In this document: piece by piece, positions 1-11,525 of the stretch
Layout of the letters: each line of letters opens with the position of its first letter
Numbering within the stretch: position 1 is the stretch's first letter
Assembly: GCF_023195755.1 (NCBI RefSeq)
Contig: NZ_CP096203.1
Coordinates: 3,782,001 to 3,846,000, forward strand
Length of the DNA: 64,000 bases
Source: Chryseobacterium nepalense
GTDB lineage: Bacteria; Bacteroidota; Bacteroidia; Flavobacteriales; Weeksellaceae
Direction of reading: 5' to 3'
Notes under the pieces: model-generated
Seen by the model: the letters and a program-made list of their open reading frames with translations, nothing else
What the model was told of the DNA's origin: nothing
Database searches by the model: none
Program-made: the position numbers and the translations under genes

Positions 1-1167
1 TGTACAACTCCTTCAGTTTCTACATTTAATTTAAATGATGCAACTCCGTTAATCACCACGTCAACGACTGCTGTTGTAAGGTACTATGTTAACCAGGCTG
101 ATGCGGTTGCACAAAATAATAATTTCCTGAATGCTTCTGCAGTAAGCAGTTATAATGGTGCCGACGGGCAGGTATTGTACGTTGTTGTTTCCAACGGTGC
201 TTTTTGTAGTAAAATGGTTACATTAACTCTAAGAAAAGAGGCAACGCCAATTGCACAGCTTACGGCCACTAAAGTAAGATTATGCGTAGGTGAATCTACT
301 ACTCTTACAGCAGCCAACGGAGCTACTTACGAATGGGTAGGAATGACGGGCACCGGAGCAACCCAAACGGTTTCTCCAACTCAGACAACAACCTATTCTG
401 TTTATGCTATCGGCGCACAAGGATGTAAATCACTTCAGCCGGCATCTATTACAATAGAAGTAGTCCCTGCTATTACTTCAAACCTTTCCGGTGGAATGAT
501 CTGCCAAGGGGATGTAATTACTCTTGATGCAGGACCTGGACCAAACTACAGCTATTTATGGAACACAGGAGATACGTCGCAAACAATTTCCGTAGGAACT
601 CCGGGGACATATTCTGTGACAATCAATAATGGTGTTTGTTCAAAAGTATTTACAACACAGGTGATTCAGGCTATTATTCCTGAAATTATCAACGTAAATT
701 ATAATGAGAACGGAACAATGATTCTTACGGCAAGTAACCCAAGCAATGGAGCATTGGAATATTCTATTGATAATGGTCTTACCTGGCAAAACTCCAATAC
801 ATTCAGTAATGTACCGAGAAATACCGTGGTTTCAATTCGGGTAAGAGTTAAAAAAACGAGCTGTGTAGGATTCCTTCAGTATTTTACTTTTGTGATGCAG
901 AATGTAATCACACCAAATGGAGATAATATTAATGATATCATCGATTTCAGAGGGGTGAATCAGAATAAAGATTTCAAGGCATCTATTTTCGATCGATATG
1001 GAAAAGAAGTTTACAAAGCAAGTAGTCTTCAGCCTTATTGGGACGGCTATTTCCAGGGGAAACGTCTGCCTACATCATCATACTGGTATCAGGTGAGTTT
1101 TGAGGATCCGGCAAGTAAAAAACCTGCATTGAAAACAGGATGGATCCTGCTTAAGAATATAGAATAA
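1..1167 (+). CDS. T9SS type B sorting domain protein (5' end outside window)
   Basis: The reading frame is open from base 1, so this is the C-terminal 388 residues of a longer protein. It ends with a T9SS type B (gliding-motility-type) sorting domain: ITPNGDNINDIIDF, then ASIFDRYGKEVYKA and a final GWILLKNIE. This tail directs export across the outer membrane and surface attachment or release. Before it lie Ig/PKD-like segments with CVGESTTLTA and YLWNTGDTSQTISV, closely matching the two genes downstream. It is therefore probably a third paralog with an N-terminal choice-of-anchor L domain, which cannot be seen here. It is likely a surface adhesin or matrix protein; the ligand is unknown. A strong terminator follows it. 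Confidence 0.88.
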   Translation, partial: CTTPSVSTFNLNDATPLITTSTTAVVRYYVNQADAVAQNNNFLNASAVSSYNGADGQVLYVVVSNGAFCSKMVTLTLRKEATPIAQLTATKVRLCVGESTTLTAANGATYEWVGMTGTGATQTVSPTQTTTYSVYAIGAQGCKSLQPASITIEVVPAITSNLSGGMICQGDVITLDAGPGPNYSYLWNTGDTSQTISVGTPGTYSVTINNGVCSKVFTTQVIQAIIPEIINVNYNENGTMILTASNPSNGALEYSIDNGLTWQNSNTFSNVPRNTVVSIRVRVKKTSCVGFLQYFTFVMQNVITPNGDNINDIIDFRGVNQNKDFKASIFDRYGKEVYKASSLQPYWDGYFQGKRLPTSSYWYQVSFEDPASKKPALKTGWILLKNIE

Positions 1168-1200
1168 TAATGAAATAATAATTTTTAAATATTCAAAGAA

Positions 1201-1228
1201 AGACCAACAATTTGTTGGTCTTTTTTTC
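1201..1228 (+). terminator. Rho-independent terminator
   Basis: The 10-bp arms AGACCAACAA and TTGTTGGTCT form a perfect hairpin, followed by a run of seven T. It ends the upstream T9SS gene. Confidence 0.85.
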
Positions 1229-1300
1229 GTTCTTATAGTAATTGAACAAATATTGTAAAATCAGATGAGTTATATTATTAATAATGTAATTTATTATGAA

Positions 1301-1332
1301 TTGATATTTAATCAAAAAAAATAGTATTTTTG
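1301..1332 (+). promoter_or_regulatory. Bacteroidetes-type promoter
   Basis: TTG at 1301-1303, a 21-bp spacer, and TATTTTTG at 1325-1332 match the TTG / TAnnTTTG consensus. It lies 17 bp before the start of the following T9SS gene. Confidence 0.7.
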
Positions 1333-1349
1333 TTTAAAATAATATAAAA

Positions 1350-4300
1350 ATGTTAAATAGGAGGACAAGAAATTTACTTTTGGCTTTATTTTTAGTTTTT
1401 ATGGGATCTCTTGTATTTGCCCAGGACAGGCAAAGCAAAGTACCCGCTAAAAAACCTACGGCTGCAAGTATGAAGGCAGGGGTCTTTATTGATGTGAATG
1501 CTGCCGGTTATCCGGAATCTGCTTACAGTATTACACAATTGGTAAAAGATGTACTTATCAGTGGCGGGTCTACGTGTTCGGCTGCCAATGTAAGCAATGT
1601 GGTTGTCTCTCCGAATCTTGCAGTAACTGATCAGAACAGAAGCTGGGGGTATTTTAATAAGGCAACTACCAATTTTCCATTTGCCAAAGGTATTGTTCTT
1701 ACTACCGGATATGCCAGAAAAGCAGGAAATACTTTTCAGGGAAACCTAAGTGACGGGCTTGGTTCCGGAGGAGATATAGATCTTGCAACAGCTTTAAATG
1801 TAAACAATTTAAGTTTAAGAGACGCTACTTATATAGAATTTGATTTTGTACCTGCTTCAACTAAAGTTACCTTCAGGTATTTATTTGCATCCAAAGAATA
1901 TCAGAGTAATTTTACATGCAACATTTCAGACGGATTTGCGCTGTTACTGAAAAAAGTTGGAGATCCTACATACACCAATTTAGCATTGCTTCCTAACGGT
2001 GATCCCGTAAGCGTTACCAATATTATCCCTGCAAACTTGCCTTGCGGGCCTAAGAATGTTCAATATTTTGCAGGAATCAATAACCCCCAGATTGAGACTA
2101 ATTTTGACGGACGTACGATTCCTCTTACAGCAACGGCAACCGTAATTCCCGGAGAAACGTATCATTTTAAAATGGTTCTGGCAGATTATCAGGATTCAAA
2201 CTTTGATTCTGCTGTTTTTCTGGAAGCAGGATCTTTTGATATTGGTGTTCAGCTTCTCAACCCTGCCGGTGTTCAGTTGCCTTCATCTATAAATGTATGT
2301 GATAATGCACCACAGGTTCTTACAGCTTCGGTTCAGGGAGGTGGCGCCACCTATCAATGGCTATTGGGAACTAATCCTATTCCGGGAGCAACAAGTGCTT
2401 CATATACGGCAACGCAGCCCGGATTATATACGGTTCAGGTATTTTTACCGGGGAATACATGTCCCGGAACAGCTTCTGTAAATATTGTCGGAGGAACTTC
2501 GCCAACCGTACAGAATGCTACGTTAACGGCTTGTTATACACAGGGTAATGCAACATTCAATCTTACCTCTGCACAGACGTCAATAAGTACGACACCCGGA
2601 GCAACTTTCAGTTATTATATTAACCAGTCAGATGCTTTAGCCGGGAATGGAAACGTAATCGCCAATCCTACTGCTTTTCAGAGTGCCGGACAAACAATAT
2701 ATGTGCTGGTGAAAAATGGATTCTGTTCGAAAATTGCGGAATTACAATTGATTAAAGCTCCTCAGATAACTGCTACGATAGCAACACCTGCTACATTAAC
2801 GTGTACCAACTCGCAAACCACACTCAATGCCTCCGGTTCTGTTTATCCTGCAGGATCTACTTTCGCATGGACAACTACGAACGGAAACATCGTATCCGGA
2901 GTGAATACTCTAAATCCGGTAGTGAACACGGCAGGAATCTATACTTTAACAATTTCAAACACTTATCAGCCAGGAAACTTAACGTGTACGGCAACGGCAA
3001 ACGTAACAGTAACCGGCGACAGCGCACCGCCAACAACAGGTTTAACGGCCTCTAAAATATTAATATGTTCCGGAGACTCTATAACATTAACTGCATCCGG
3101 CGGAGTAACGTATAACTGGGTAGGCCTTCCGGGTAACGGAAACACACAAACTGTTTCGCCAACTGCAAACACAACTTATACGGTCACGGCAGTCGGGGCA
3201 AATGGATGTGTATCTCAGACGCCTGCAACGATTACAATACAGGTATCTCAGCCGATTACAGTTCAGAATGCCACTTTATTAAAGTGTTATCAGGCCGGTG
3301 GGATCAATTATGATTTAACGGAGGCACAAACGCAGATAACTACTGCTCCGGGTGTTACATTCTCATATTATCTGAATATTTCCGATGCAAATGCAGGAAA
3401 TACGAATACTATACCCAATCCTACATTATTTAACAGTGCGGGAAATCAGACAATTTATGTGCTGGTTATAAGTGGAGGATGCAGATACGTTGTAAATTTA
3501 CAGTTGCTGGCAACTCCTCAAACAACATTAACTATTGCTCAGCCTCAGCAGATTACCTGTAATACCCCACAAGTTACACTTAATGCTTCTGCTTCTGTAA
3601 TTCCGGCAGGCTCTGCAATTGCCTGGACTGCAGCAGGCGGAGGAAATATTGTTTCCGGGGCCAATACATTAACTCCTGTTGTTAATGCAGGAGGAACCTA
3701 TACATTAACGGTTACCAATATAAATCAGCCAGGAAATTTAAACTGTACTTACACTTCCAATGTTACGGTAACGCAGAATACTACGCTTCCGGTAGCAACG
3801 GTAACAGCACCAGTACAACAAATCTGTCCGGGTGAATCTGTCACCTTGACTGCATCCGGAGGGGCTACGTATAACTGGGTTAATCTTACAGGCAACGGAA
3901 ACACACAAACGGTTTCTCCTGCAAACACTACGGTATATCAGGTTTATGCGGTAGGTGCCAATGGATGTGTGTCTGCCAATCCTGCCACTATTACGATTGT
4001 AGTAGGACCACCTGTAGCAATACTGGCCGCGTCAAAATCTAAGATTTGCGTGGGAGAATCAGTTACATTAACGGCTACGGGCGGCGTTACCTATGAATGG
4101 GTAGGTTTACCGGGGAATGGAAGTACTCAGGTTGTATCTCCTACAGCTACCACAACGTATTCTGTTTTTGCTTTAGGTGGAAACGGATGCAGAGTGGCAA
4201 CTCCTACCTCAATTACCATTGAAGTTGTACCTGCTATTGAGTCGACGTTAAAAGATGTGTACGCATGTGCCGGTGATTCAGGAACTCTGGATGCGGGTTC

Positions 4301-4931
4301 AGGTCCAAATTATACTTACCTATGGAATACGGGGGCCACTACTCAAACTATTTCTGTAAATACTCCCGGAACGTATTCCGTAACGATCAGCAATGGTACG
4401 TGCTCCAAAGTATTCAGTGCTCAATTAATTAACCCGACGCTTCCGCAGTTTACAAACGTTACCTACGAAAACCATGTGTTAACAATATCAGCAACGAATC
4501 CTACAGGAGGAGAGCTTGAGTATTCTTCAAACGCAGGAGTGACATGGCAGGCTTCCAACATTTTTTACAATATGCTGGATAATAATAATTACAGCCTCAT
4601 GGTGCGTGTAAAAGATGCAAAATGCGGCACTACATTATCCTTCTTTACTTTTGTAGTCATTAATGCTATTACTCCTAATTCCGATGGTAAAAATGATACC
4701 GTAGATTTTTCCGGAATCAGCAAGTATAATAATTTTGCAGCTTCTATATTCGACAGGTATGGACAGGAAGTATTTAAGGCAGGTAAAAATGTTACAAGCT
4801 GGAACGGATTGCTGAGAGGAAGTCTGGTACTTCCAACTGCTACATACTGGTACCGGGTACAATGGGAAAACCCTGCGAGCAAGAAACTTGAGCAGCGCAG
4901 TGGATGGATTTTGTTAAAAAACAGAAATTAA
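1350..4931 (+). CDS. Choice-of-anchor L, T9SS type B surface protein (1193 aa)
   Basis: This is a large exported surface protein. A Sec signal peptide spans about residues 1-25, ending FAQ. A choice-of-anchor L domain covers about 45-305 (WGYFNKATTNFPF, GIVLTTGYA). Then come repeated Ig/PKD-like modules and a type B sorting domain at about 1105-1193 (ITPNSDGKNDTVDF, ASIFDRYGQEVF). The middle holds two copies of a block of roughly 250 residues, starting near residues 386 and 637, each opening with VQNATL and ending in an Ig-like unit. A third Ig-like unit starts near residue 893. The neighbouring paralog lacks this doubled block, so internal duplication is likely. Probable role is adhesion or extracellular matrix; the ligand is unknown. 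Confidence 0.9.
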   Translation: MLNRRTRNLLLALFLVFMGSLVFAQDRQSKVPAKKPTAASMKAGVFIDVNAAGYPESAYSITQLVKDVLISGGSTCSAANVSNVVVSPNLAVTDQNRSWGYFNKATTNFPFAKGIVLTTGYARKAGNTFQGNLSDGLGSGGDIDLATALNVNNLSLRDATYIEFDFVPASTKVTFRYLFASKEYQSNFTCNISDGFALLLKKVGDPTYTNLALLPNGDPVSVTNIIPANLPCGPKNVQYFAGINNPQIETNFDGRTIPLTATATVIPGETYHFKMVLADYQDSNFDSAVFLEAGSFDIGVQLLNPAGVQLPSSINVCDNAPQVLTASVQGGGATYQWLLGTNPIPGATSASYTATQPGLYTVQVFLPGNTCPGTASVNIVGGTSPTVQNATLTACYTQGNATFNLTSAQTSISTTPGATFSYYINQSDALAGNGNVIANPTAFQSAGQTIYVLVKNGFCSKIAELQLIKAPQITATIATPATLTCTNSQTTLNASGSVYPAGSTFAWTTTNGNIVSGVNTLNPVVNTAGIYTLTISNTYQPGNLTCTATANVTVTGDSAPPTTGLTASKILICSGDSITLTASGGVTYNWVGLPGNGNTQTVSPTANTTYTVTAVGANGCVSQTPATITIQVSQPITVQNATLLKCYQAGGINYDLTEAQTQITTAPGVTFSYYLNISDANAGNTNTIPNPTLFNSAGNQTIYVLVISGGCRYVVNLQLLATPQTTLTIAQPQQITCNTPQVTLNASASVIPAGSAIAWTAAGGGNIVSGANTLTPVVNAGGTYTLTVTNINQPGNLNCTYTSNVTVTQNTTLPVATVTAPVQQICPGESVTLTASGGATYNWVNLTGNGNTQTVSPANTTVYQVYAVGANGCVSANPATITIVVGPPVAILAASKSKICVGESVTLTATGGVTYEWVGLPGNGSTQVVSPTATTTYSVFALGGNGCRVATPTSITIEVVPAIESTLKDVYACAGDSGTLDAGSGPNYTYLWNTGATTQTISVNTPGTYSVTISNGTCSKVFSAQLINPTLPQFTNVTYENHVLTISATNPTGGELEYSSNAGVTWQASNIFYNMLDNNNYSLMVRVKDAKCGTTLSFFTFVVINAITPNSDGKNDTVDFSGISKYNNFAASIFDRYGQEVFKAGKNVTSWNGLLRGSLVLPTATYWYRVQWENPASKKLEQRSGWILLKNRN

Positions 4932-4947
4932 TAGTTATAAATATAAT

Positions 4948-4980
4948 AAACCTTCCAATTTGGGAGGTTTATTTGTTTTT
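4948..4980 (+). terminator. Rho-independent terminator
   Basis: AAACCTTCC pairs with GGGAGGTTT (one G-T wobble) across a short AT loop, with T-rich sequence downstream. Confidence 0.75.
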
Positions 4981-5027
4981 TTGATATAAAAAAGGTTAAA
5001 TAAGTATATTTATTTATAAAAAAAAAT

Positions 5028-5035
5028 TAAATTTG
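5028..5035 (+). promoter_or_regulatory. Bacteroidetes -7 element
   Basis: TAAATTTG matches TAnnTTTG and lies 16 bp upstream of the next T9SS gene. No clear TTG was seen at the usual distance. Confidence 0.5.
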
Positions 5036-5051
5036 TTGAAACAATTTATTT

Positions 5052-7424
5052 ATGAAGAGATACCTACTATTGTTTTCCTTATTCGCGGTCTCGTCGTCGA
5101 GTCTCTTTTATTCACAGAACATTACTCCCAGAAAACCTCAGAAAGAAAAGGCATCCAGTCTGACAATGAAAGCAGGTGCTTTTATTGATGTGAATGCTGC
5201 AGGATATGCACCTACCGATTACACTCCTTTACAATTGGTAAAAGATATACTGATTTCTTCCGGAACAAATTCTTGTGTGACACCAACCGTATCCAACGTT
5301 CAGGTAAGCCCGAATTTACCGGCAAGTAATGTTCAGAGATCCTGGGGTTACTTTCATAAAGGAACAACCAATTTTCCTTTTAAAGATGGTATCGTGCTCA
5401 CTACCGGCTACGCAAATAAAGCAGGAAATAGCTATATAAGCACTACTTTAGGAGATGATTTACCCACCGGGAGTGATCCGGATCTTGTAGCTGCTACAAA
5501 CCCATCAGGAACACTTAACGATGCCGTTATTTTAGAATTTGATTTCGTTCCCACCTCTTCTCAGGTGAAGTTCAATTATTTATTTGCTTCCGAAGAATAT
5601 ACAGGATCGTTTCCTTGTAGTTTCTCTGATGCATTCGCATTATTATTAAGACCAACAGCAGGAGGGCCTTATGTAAATATGGCAGTATTACCTGCTCCGG
5701 GTACCGGGCCTGTAAGTGTTACCAATATTCACCCTCAAAACAGTTTTACTGGGTTTGATATGGGATGCGGGGCGCCGAACGTTGCTTTCTTCGGAGGATA
5801 TAATACCTCAAATATTGAAACCAACTTTAATGGAAGAACAGTGCCATTACAGGCAACTGCAACAGTAGTGCCTGGACAGTCTTATCACTTTAAAATGGTT
5901 TTGGCGGATGCTATTGACAGCAGTTATGATTCTGCGGTATTCCTGGAAGGAGGTTCATTTAATATTGGCGTTGAATTATTAGACCCCAATGGAGGAACTT
6001 TACCGGAAGAAATTAATGTGTGTGACAATGTTCCTCAGGTAATTACAGCTTCTGTAAGTGACCCGAATATGAATTACCAATGGTTCTTCAACGGTGTTGC
6101 CATTCAGGGAGCAACCACTCCTACGATTACTGCTACACAGCCGGGAAATTATGAGATTCAGGTAACATTCCCAGGAAATCCATGCCCTGGTAAAGCAAAT
6201 ATAAAAATTAACGGGGGAACAACTCCTTCAGCTGTTGACGCATCACTATTGCTCTGTTCAACCCCGGATGTTACCTGGTTTGACCTGACGGATGCTATGC
6301 CGTCTATTAGTACGACGCCGGGAGCAGTATTCCATTTTTATGAAGATCAGGCAGACGCTGTAGCTCAGAATAATGATTATATTCAGGATGTTTTACATTA
6401 TACCGGCAATGACGGGCAGATTCTTTATGTGGTTGTTTCCAATGGAGGTTTCTGTAGTACAATGGTTGAATTAACATTATTGAAAGAAACAAGACCAACC
6501 GTAAGTTTAGTAGCATCAAAACTTAAAGTTTGTCCGGGATCAACAGTAGAACTTACTGCAACAGGAGGATCTACTTATGAATGGGCTAATTTCCAGGGAA
6601 CCGGTAATGTACAAACGGCAACTGTTTATAATACAACAACTTTTTCAGTATATGCTTTAGGAGCAAAAGGATGTCAGTCTTCATTGCCAGCTAAAGTAAC
6701 GGTAGAAGTTGTGCCGGAACTTACCTCTCCACTACGGGATGTTGAAATGTGCCAGGGAGACAGAATTACTCTTGATGCAGGAGCCGGGCCTAACTATAGC
6801 TACCTATGGAGCACCGGTGCAATTACTCAGACTATTAACGTAGATAGCTGGGGCGTTTATACGGTGAAAATCGATAACGGATATTGTGAAAAAACTTTCA
6901 CGGTTAATGTAATGGGTGCAGCATCTCCATTTGTTTCGAATGTTGATTACAGTAACAATACCTTAACCATTACGGCAGAATTTCCAACGATCAATAATAT
7001 CCCTCAAACTGCAGAATATTCTATTGACGGAGGTATTTCTTGGCAGGATTCTAATGTATTTACGGGTATTCAGGATAATACGACGTATAACATTCAGGTT
7101 AGATCTGTAGGAACACATTGCGTGGGAGCATTAGAATTCTTTACTTTCCAGGTGAAAAATATTATCACTCCGAATGATGATGGTATTAATGACACCCTTG
7201 ATCTTACAGCACTTGGAGGTTTCAACAACTTTACAGGATCTATTTATGATCGTTACGGTTCTGAAATGTTCAGGTTCTCAAAAGAAAATCCAATCTGGAA
7301 TGGTACCGTTGGGGGTAAAAAATTACCGACTGCAACGTACTGGTATAAATTTAATTTCCAGTATCCGAAAACAAAATCCACGATGAGCCAGTCTGGCTGG
7401 ATTATGCTTAAAAACAGAGAATAA
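5052..7424 (+). CDS. Choice-of-anchor L, T9SS type B surface protein (790 aa)
   Basis: This is a shorter paralog of the gene just upstream. A signal peptide covers about residues 1-22. A choice-of-anchor L domain covers about 45-330 (WGYFHKGTTNFPF, GIVLTTGYA, LFASEEYTGSF). One Ig-like module (KVCPGSTVELTATGG) and a YLWSTGAITQTINV segment follow. The type B sorting domain is at about 700-790 (ITPNDDGINDTLDL, GSIYDRYGSEMF, GWIMLKNRE). It has its own -7 element and terminator, so it need not be co-transcribed with its neighbour. It is predicted to be T9SS-exported and surface-attached or released, with adhesive function inferred from the family only. Confidence 0.9.
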   Translation: MKRYLLLFSLFAVSSSSLFYSQNITPRKPQKEKASSLTMKAGAFIDVNAAGYAPTDYTPLQLVKDILISSGTNSCVTPTVSNVQVSPNLPASNVQRSWGYFHKGTTNFPFKDGIVLTTGYANKAGNSYISTTLGDDLPTGSDPDLVAATNPSGTLNDAVILEFDFVPTSSQVKFNYLFASEEYTGSFPCSFSDAFALLLRPTAGGPYVNMAVLPAPGTGPVSVTNIHPQNSFTGFDMGCGAPNVAFFGGYNTSNIETNFNGRTVPLQATATVVPGQSYHFKMVLADAIDSSYDSAVFLEGGSFNIGVELLDPNGGTLPEEINVCDNVPQVITASVSDPNMNYQWFFNGVAIQGATTPTITATQPGNYEIQVTFPGNPCPGKANIKINGGTTPSAVDASLLLCSTPDVTWFDLTDAMPSISTTPGAVFHFYEDQADAVAQNNDYIQDVLHYTGNDGQILYVVVSNGGFCSTMVELTLLKETRPTVSLVASKLKVCPGSTVELTATGGSTYEWANFQGTGNVQTATVYNTTTFSVYALGAKGCQSSLPAKVTVEVVPELTSPLRDVEMCQGDRITLDAGAGPNYSYLWSTGAITQTINVDSWGVYTVKIDNGYCEKTFTVNVMGAASPFVSNVDYSNNTLTITAEFPTINNIPQTAEYSIDGGISWQDSNVFTGIQDNTTYNIQVRSVGTHCVGALEFFTFQVKNIITPNDDGINDTLDLTALGGFNNFTGSIYDRYGSEMFRFSKENPIWNGTVGGKKLPTATYWYKFNFQYPKTKSTMSQSGWIMLKNRE

Positions 7425-7451
7425 TATCGGCTGATATTAATTCAATACAAT

Positions 7452-7485
7452 AAATCCCCGGAAAGTTTAACTTTTCGGGGATTTT
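7452..7485. terminator. Bidirectional terminator
   Basis: AAATCCCCGGAAAG and CTTTTCGGGGATTT form a long stem with a 5-base loop. It lies between convergent genes and can serve both. Confidence 0.85.
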
Positions 7486-7509
7486 AATTTTATAGTCAGG
7501 GAAGTAATA

Positions 7510-8574
7510 TTATAGTTTTATATAAAGAGCTTCCCGGATTGCTGTCAGTATTTTTGTTGTCTTTTCAATATCAGGAACTTCCGGTAGTTTTGAATGAGAA
7601 TAGTGAAATTCTATGGATCTTATAAGGTTTTCTGCTTTTTTCATAACAGCCTCATAGGATTGGTTTCCTTTTTTAATATCTAATAACTCATCACGGTTTT
7701 CTACGCAGATATTCAAAGAACCGGTTTTGAAAATCTGTTCGCACGACTGCAGAAGACGAATTGTGTGCATCATATTTTTACTGTCATAATTCTGTCCGTG
7801 TTCACGGTTGACGTTGTACCTGTCTTCATTGCGTTCAGAAACCCATTTCCAGTATTCACGGTAATCTTTGCAATAGCTGGAATAGGCATCAAGATTACAA
7901 AATAAATAAGCAATAGGTTTTTCCTTTTTCGGAACTGACGAAACGGAAACCTGATTAGCTTCTTCATTCTGGATAATTCCTTTATACTTTAAAATTCCCG
8001 ATTCATCATAGAAAACCGCAAAGACTCCTTTGGTATTATCAATATTCACCAGTCCGCATTTTTCTTGATTTTTTCTGTTTTCTGAAAGCCATTTTTTCAG
8101 CGGAACAGAACCCTGACCTTCTAAAACATAACTAAAATCAAGGATTGATTTTCTTTCTTTTTCAACAGGGTTAAGAATTTTTTTATTAAGCCCTTTTGCT
8201 TTTTTAATTTGTGAAATTGCATAGCCTGCAAACGTATCTTTGCAAAGTTTGGAGAGAAAATCTTCCGGCTTTAACAAATCCATCAAGGTGTTTTTATGCT
8301 GGATGCAATCTTCAGGACTTGACAGTATTTCCAGAATATTCGGATTGTTTTTCTGCAAAAGTTCTACGAATCTCCCGATTTCATAATACGTGATGTCATT
8401 GGTTTCATTGGAAATCTGCGGAGTATAATGTAACCCGAAAAAATCTTCTTTCGGAACATGATATACCCCTCGGATATCGGTATCTGAATTTTCTGTAGCC
8501 AACCCGAAAGCCCGGCTTCCGGAGATAGCTTCAAAAAGGATAAGGTCTTTATTTTGTAGGGTTGAAATTGTCAT
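7510..8574 (-). CDS. RlaP-type nucleotidyltransferase (pol-beta superfamily), 354 aa
   Basis: This is a DNA polymerase beta superfamily nucleotidyltransferase of the COG3541/YcgL and RlaP type. The active site is visible near the N-terminus: GSRAFG at residues 19-24, then S-D-T-D with the metal-binding pair D31/D33. The long helical C-terminal part contains CKDYREYWKWVSERN and ends in helices typical of the family. It is the last gene of a minus-strand set with a second nucleotidyltransferase (9 bp between coding regions) and RtcB RNA ligase. RlaP proteins are known to be encoded beside RtcB, where a role in adding or trimming nucleotides on damaged RNA ends is proposed. The substrate here is not known. 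Confidence 0.82.
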   Translation of the reverse strand: MTISTLQNKDLILFEAISGSRAFGLATENSDTDIRGVYHVPKEDFFGLHYTPQISNETNDITYYEIGRFVELLQKNNPNILEILSSPEDCIQHKNTLMDLLKPEDFLSKLCKDTFAGYAISQIKKAKGLNKKILNPVEKERKSILDFSYVLEGQGSVPLKKWLSENRKNQEKCGLVNIDNTKGVFAVFYDESGILKYKGIIQNEEANQVSVSSVPKKEKPIAYLFCNLDAYSSYCKDYREYWKWVSERNEDRYNVNREHGQNYDSKNMMHTIRLLQSCEQIFKTGSLNICVENRDELLDIKKGNQSYEAVMKKAENLIRSIEFHYSHSKLPEVPDIEKTTKILTAIREALYIKL

Positions 8575-8583
8575 AAATTAATA

Positions 8584-9351
<768 letters not shown>

Positions 9352-9416
9352 CTAAACTGGAATTTTTTGTTCTATTGTTTTTGAACTGACTTTATTTCAA
9401 TACAAATTAAACAGGC

Positions 9417-11229
<1,813 letters not shown>

Positions 11230-11367
11230 TTTTTAGTTCACTGCAAGGAACACTGTGACCAAGCAATCCCGGGAATTTCCTTGAGTCTGAAATTGTCATT
11301 CTGATTGAAAAAGAAATTGGAGAATCTCTTTTTACTGTTGAAAGTAAGTGTAAGTATTCCTTCTTCC

Positions 11368-11508
11368 GCGTGAGGGATACGAAGGGCCCGACTGGAAGGA
11401 GGGGTTTCGGCTCGGGGCTTCGCCCCGAGCCGAAACCGAAACGAAGTGAAGCCCGAAGCAGCCCGGCCCGAATGGATAGGAATTCTGCCAAGGCAGAGGG
11501 ACACGCCC
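11368..11508. repeat. GC-rich structured intergenic repeat (family D)
   Basis: A GC-rich block stands out from its AT-rich surroundings. It contains a perfect 16-bp hairpin at 11403-11418 and 11422-11437 with loop TTC. On the minus strand it runs from GGGCGTGTCCCTCTGCC to TATCCCTCACGC. These ends resemble an intergenic repeat I recall from other flavobacterial genomes; that is memory, not a search. It ends 17 bp before the WYL regulator start and forms a spurious N-terminal extension of that frame. Confidence 0.65.
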
Positions 11509-11525
11509 AAATAAAATATAAAACC

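Noticed and set aside
4589..4882. Minus-strand ORFs inside the large T9SS gene
   Set aside because: Shadow frames of a clearly coding plus-strand gene with no promoter or family match.
11370..11525. N-terminal extension of the WYL regulator
   Set aside because: It is encoded by the GC-rich repeat and its composition (Gly/Pro/Arg-rich) is unlike the family; the ATG at 11526 matches the regulator N-terminus.
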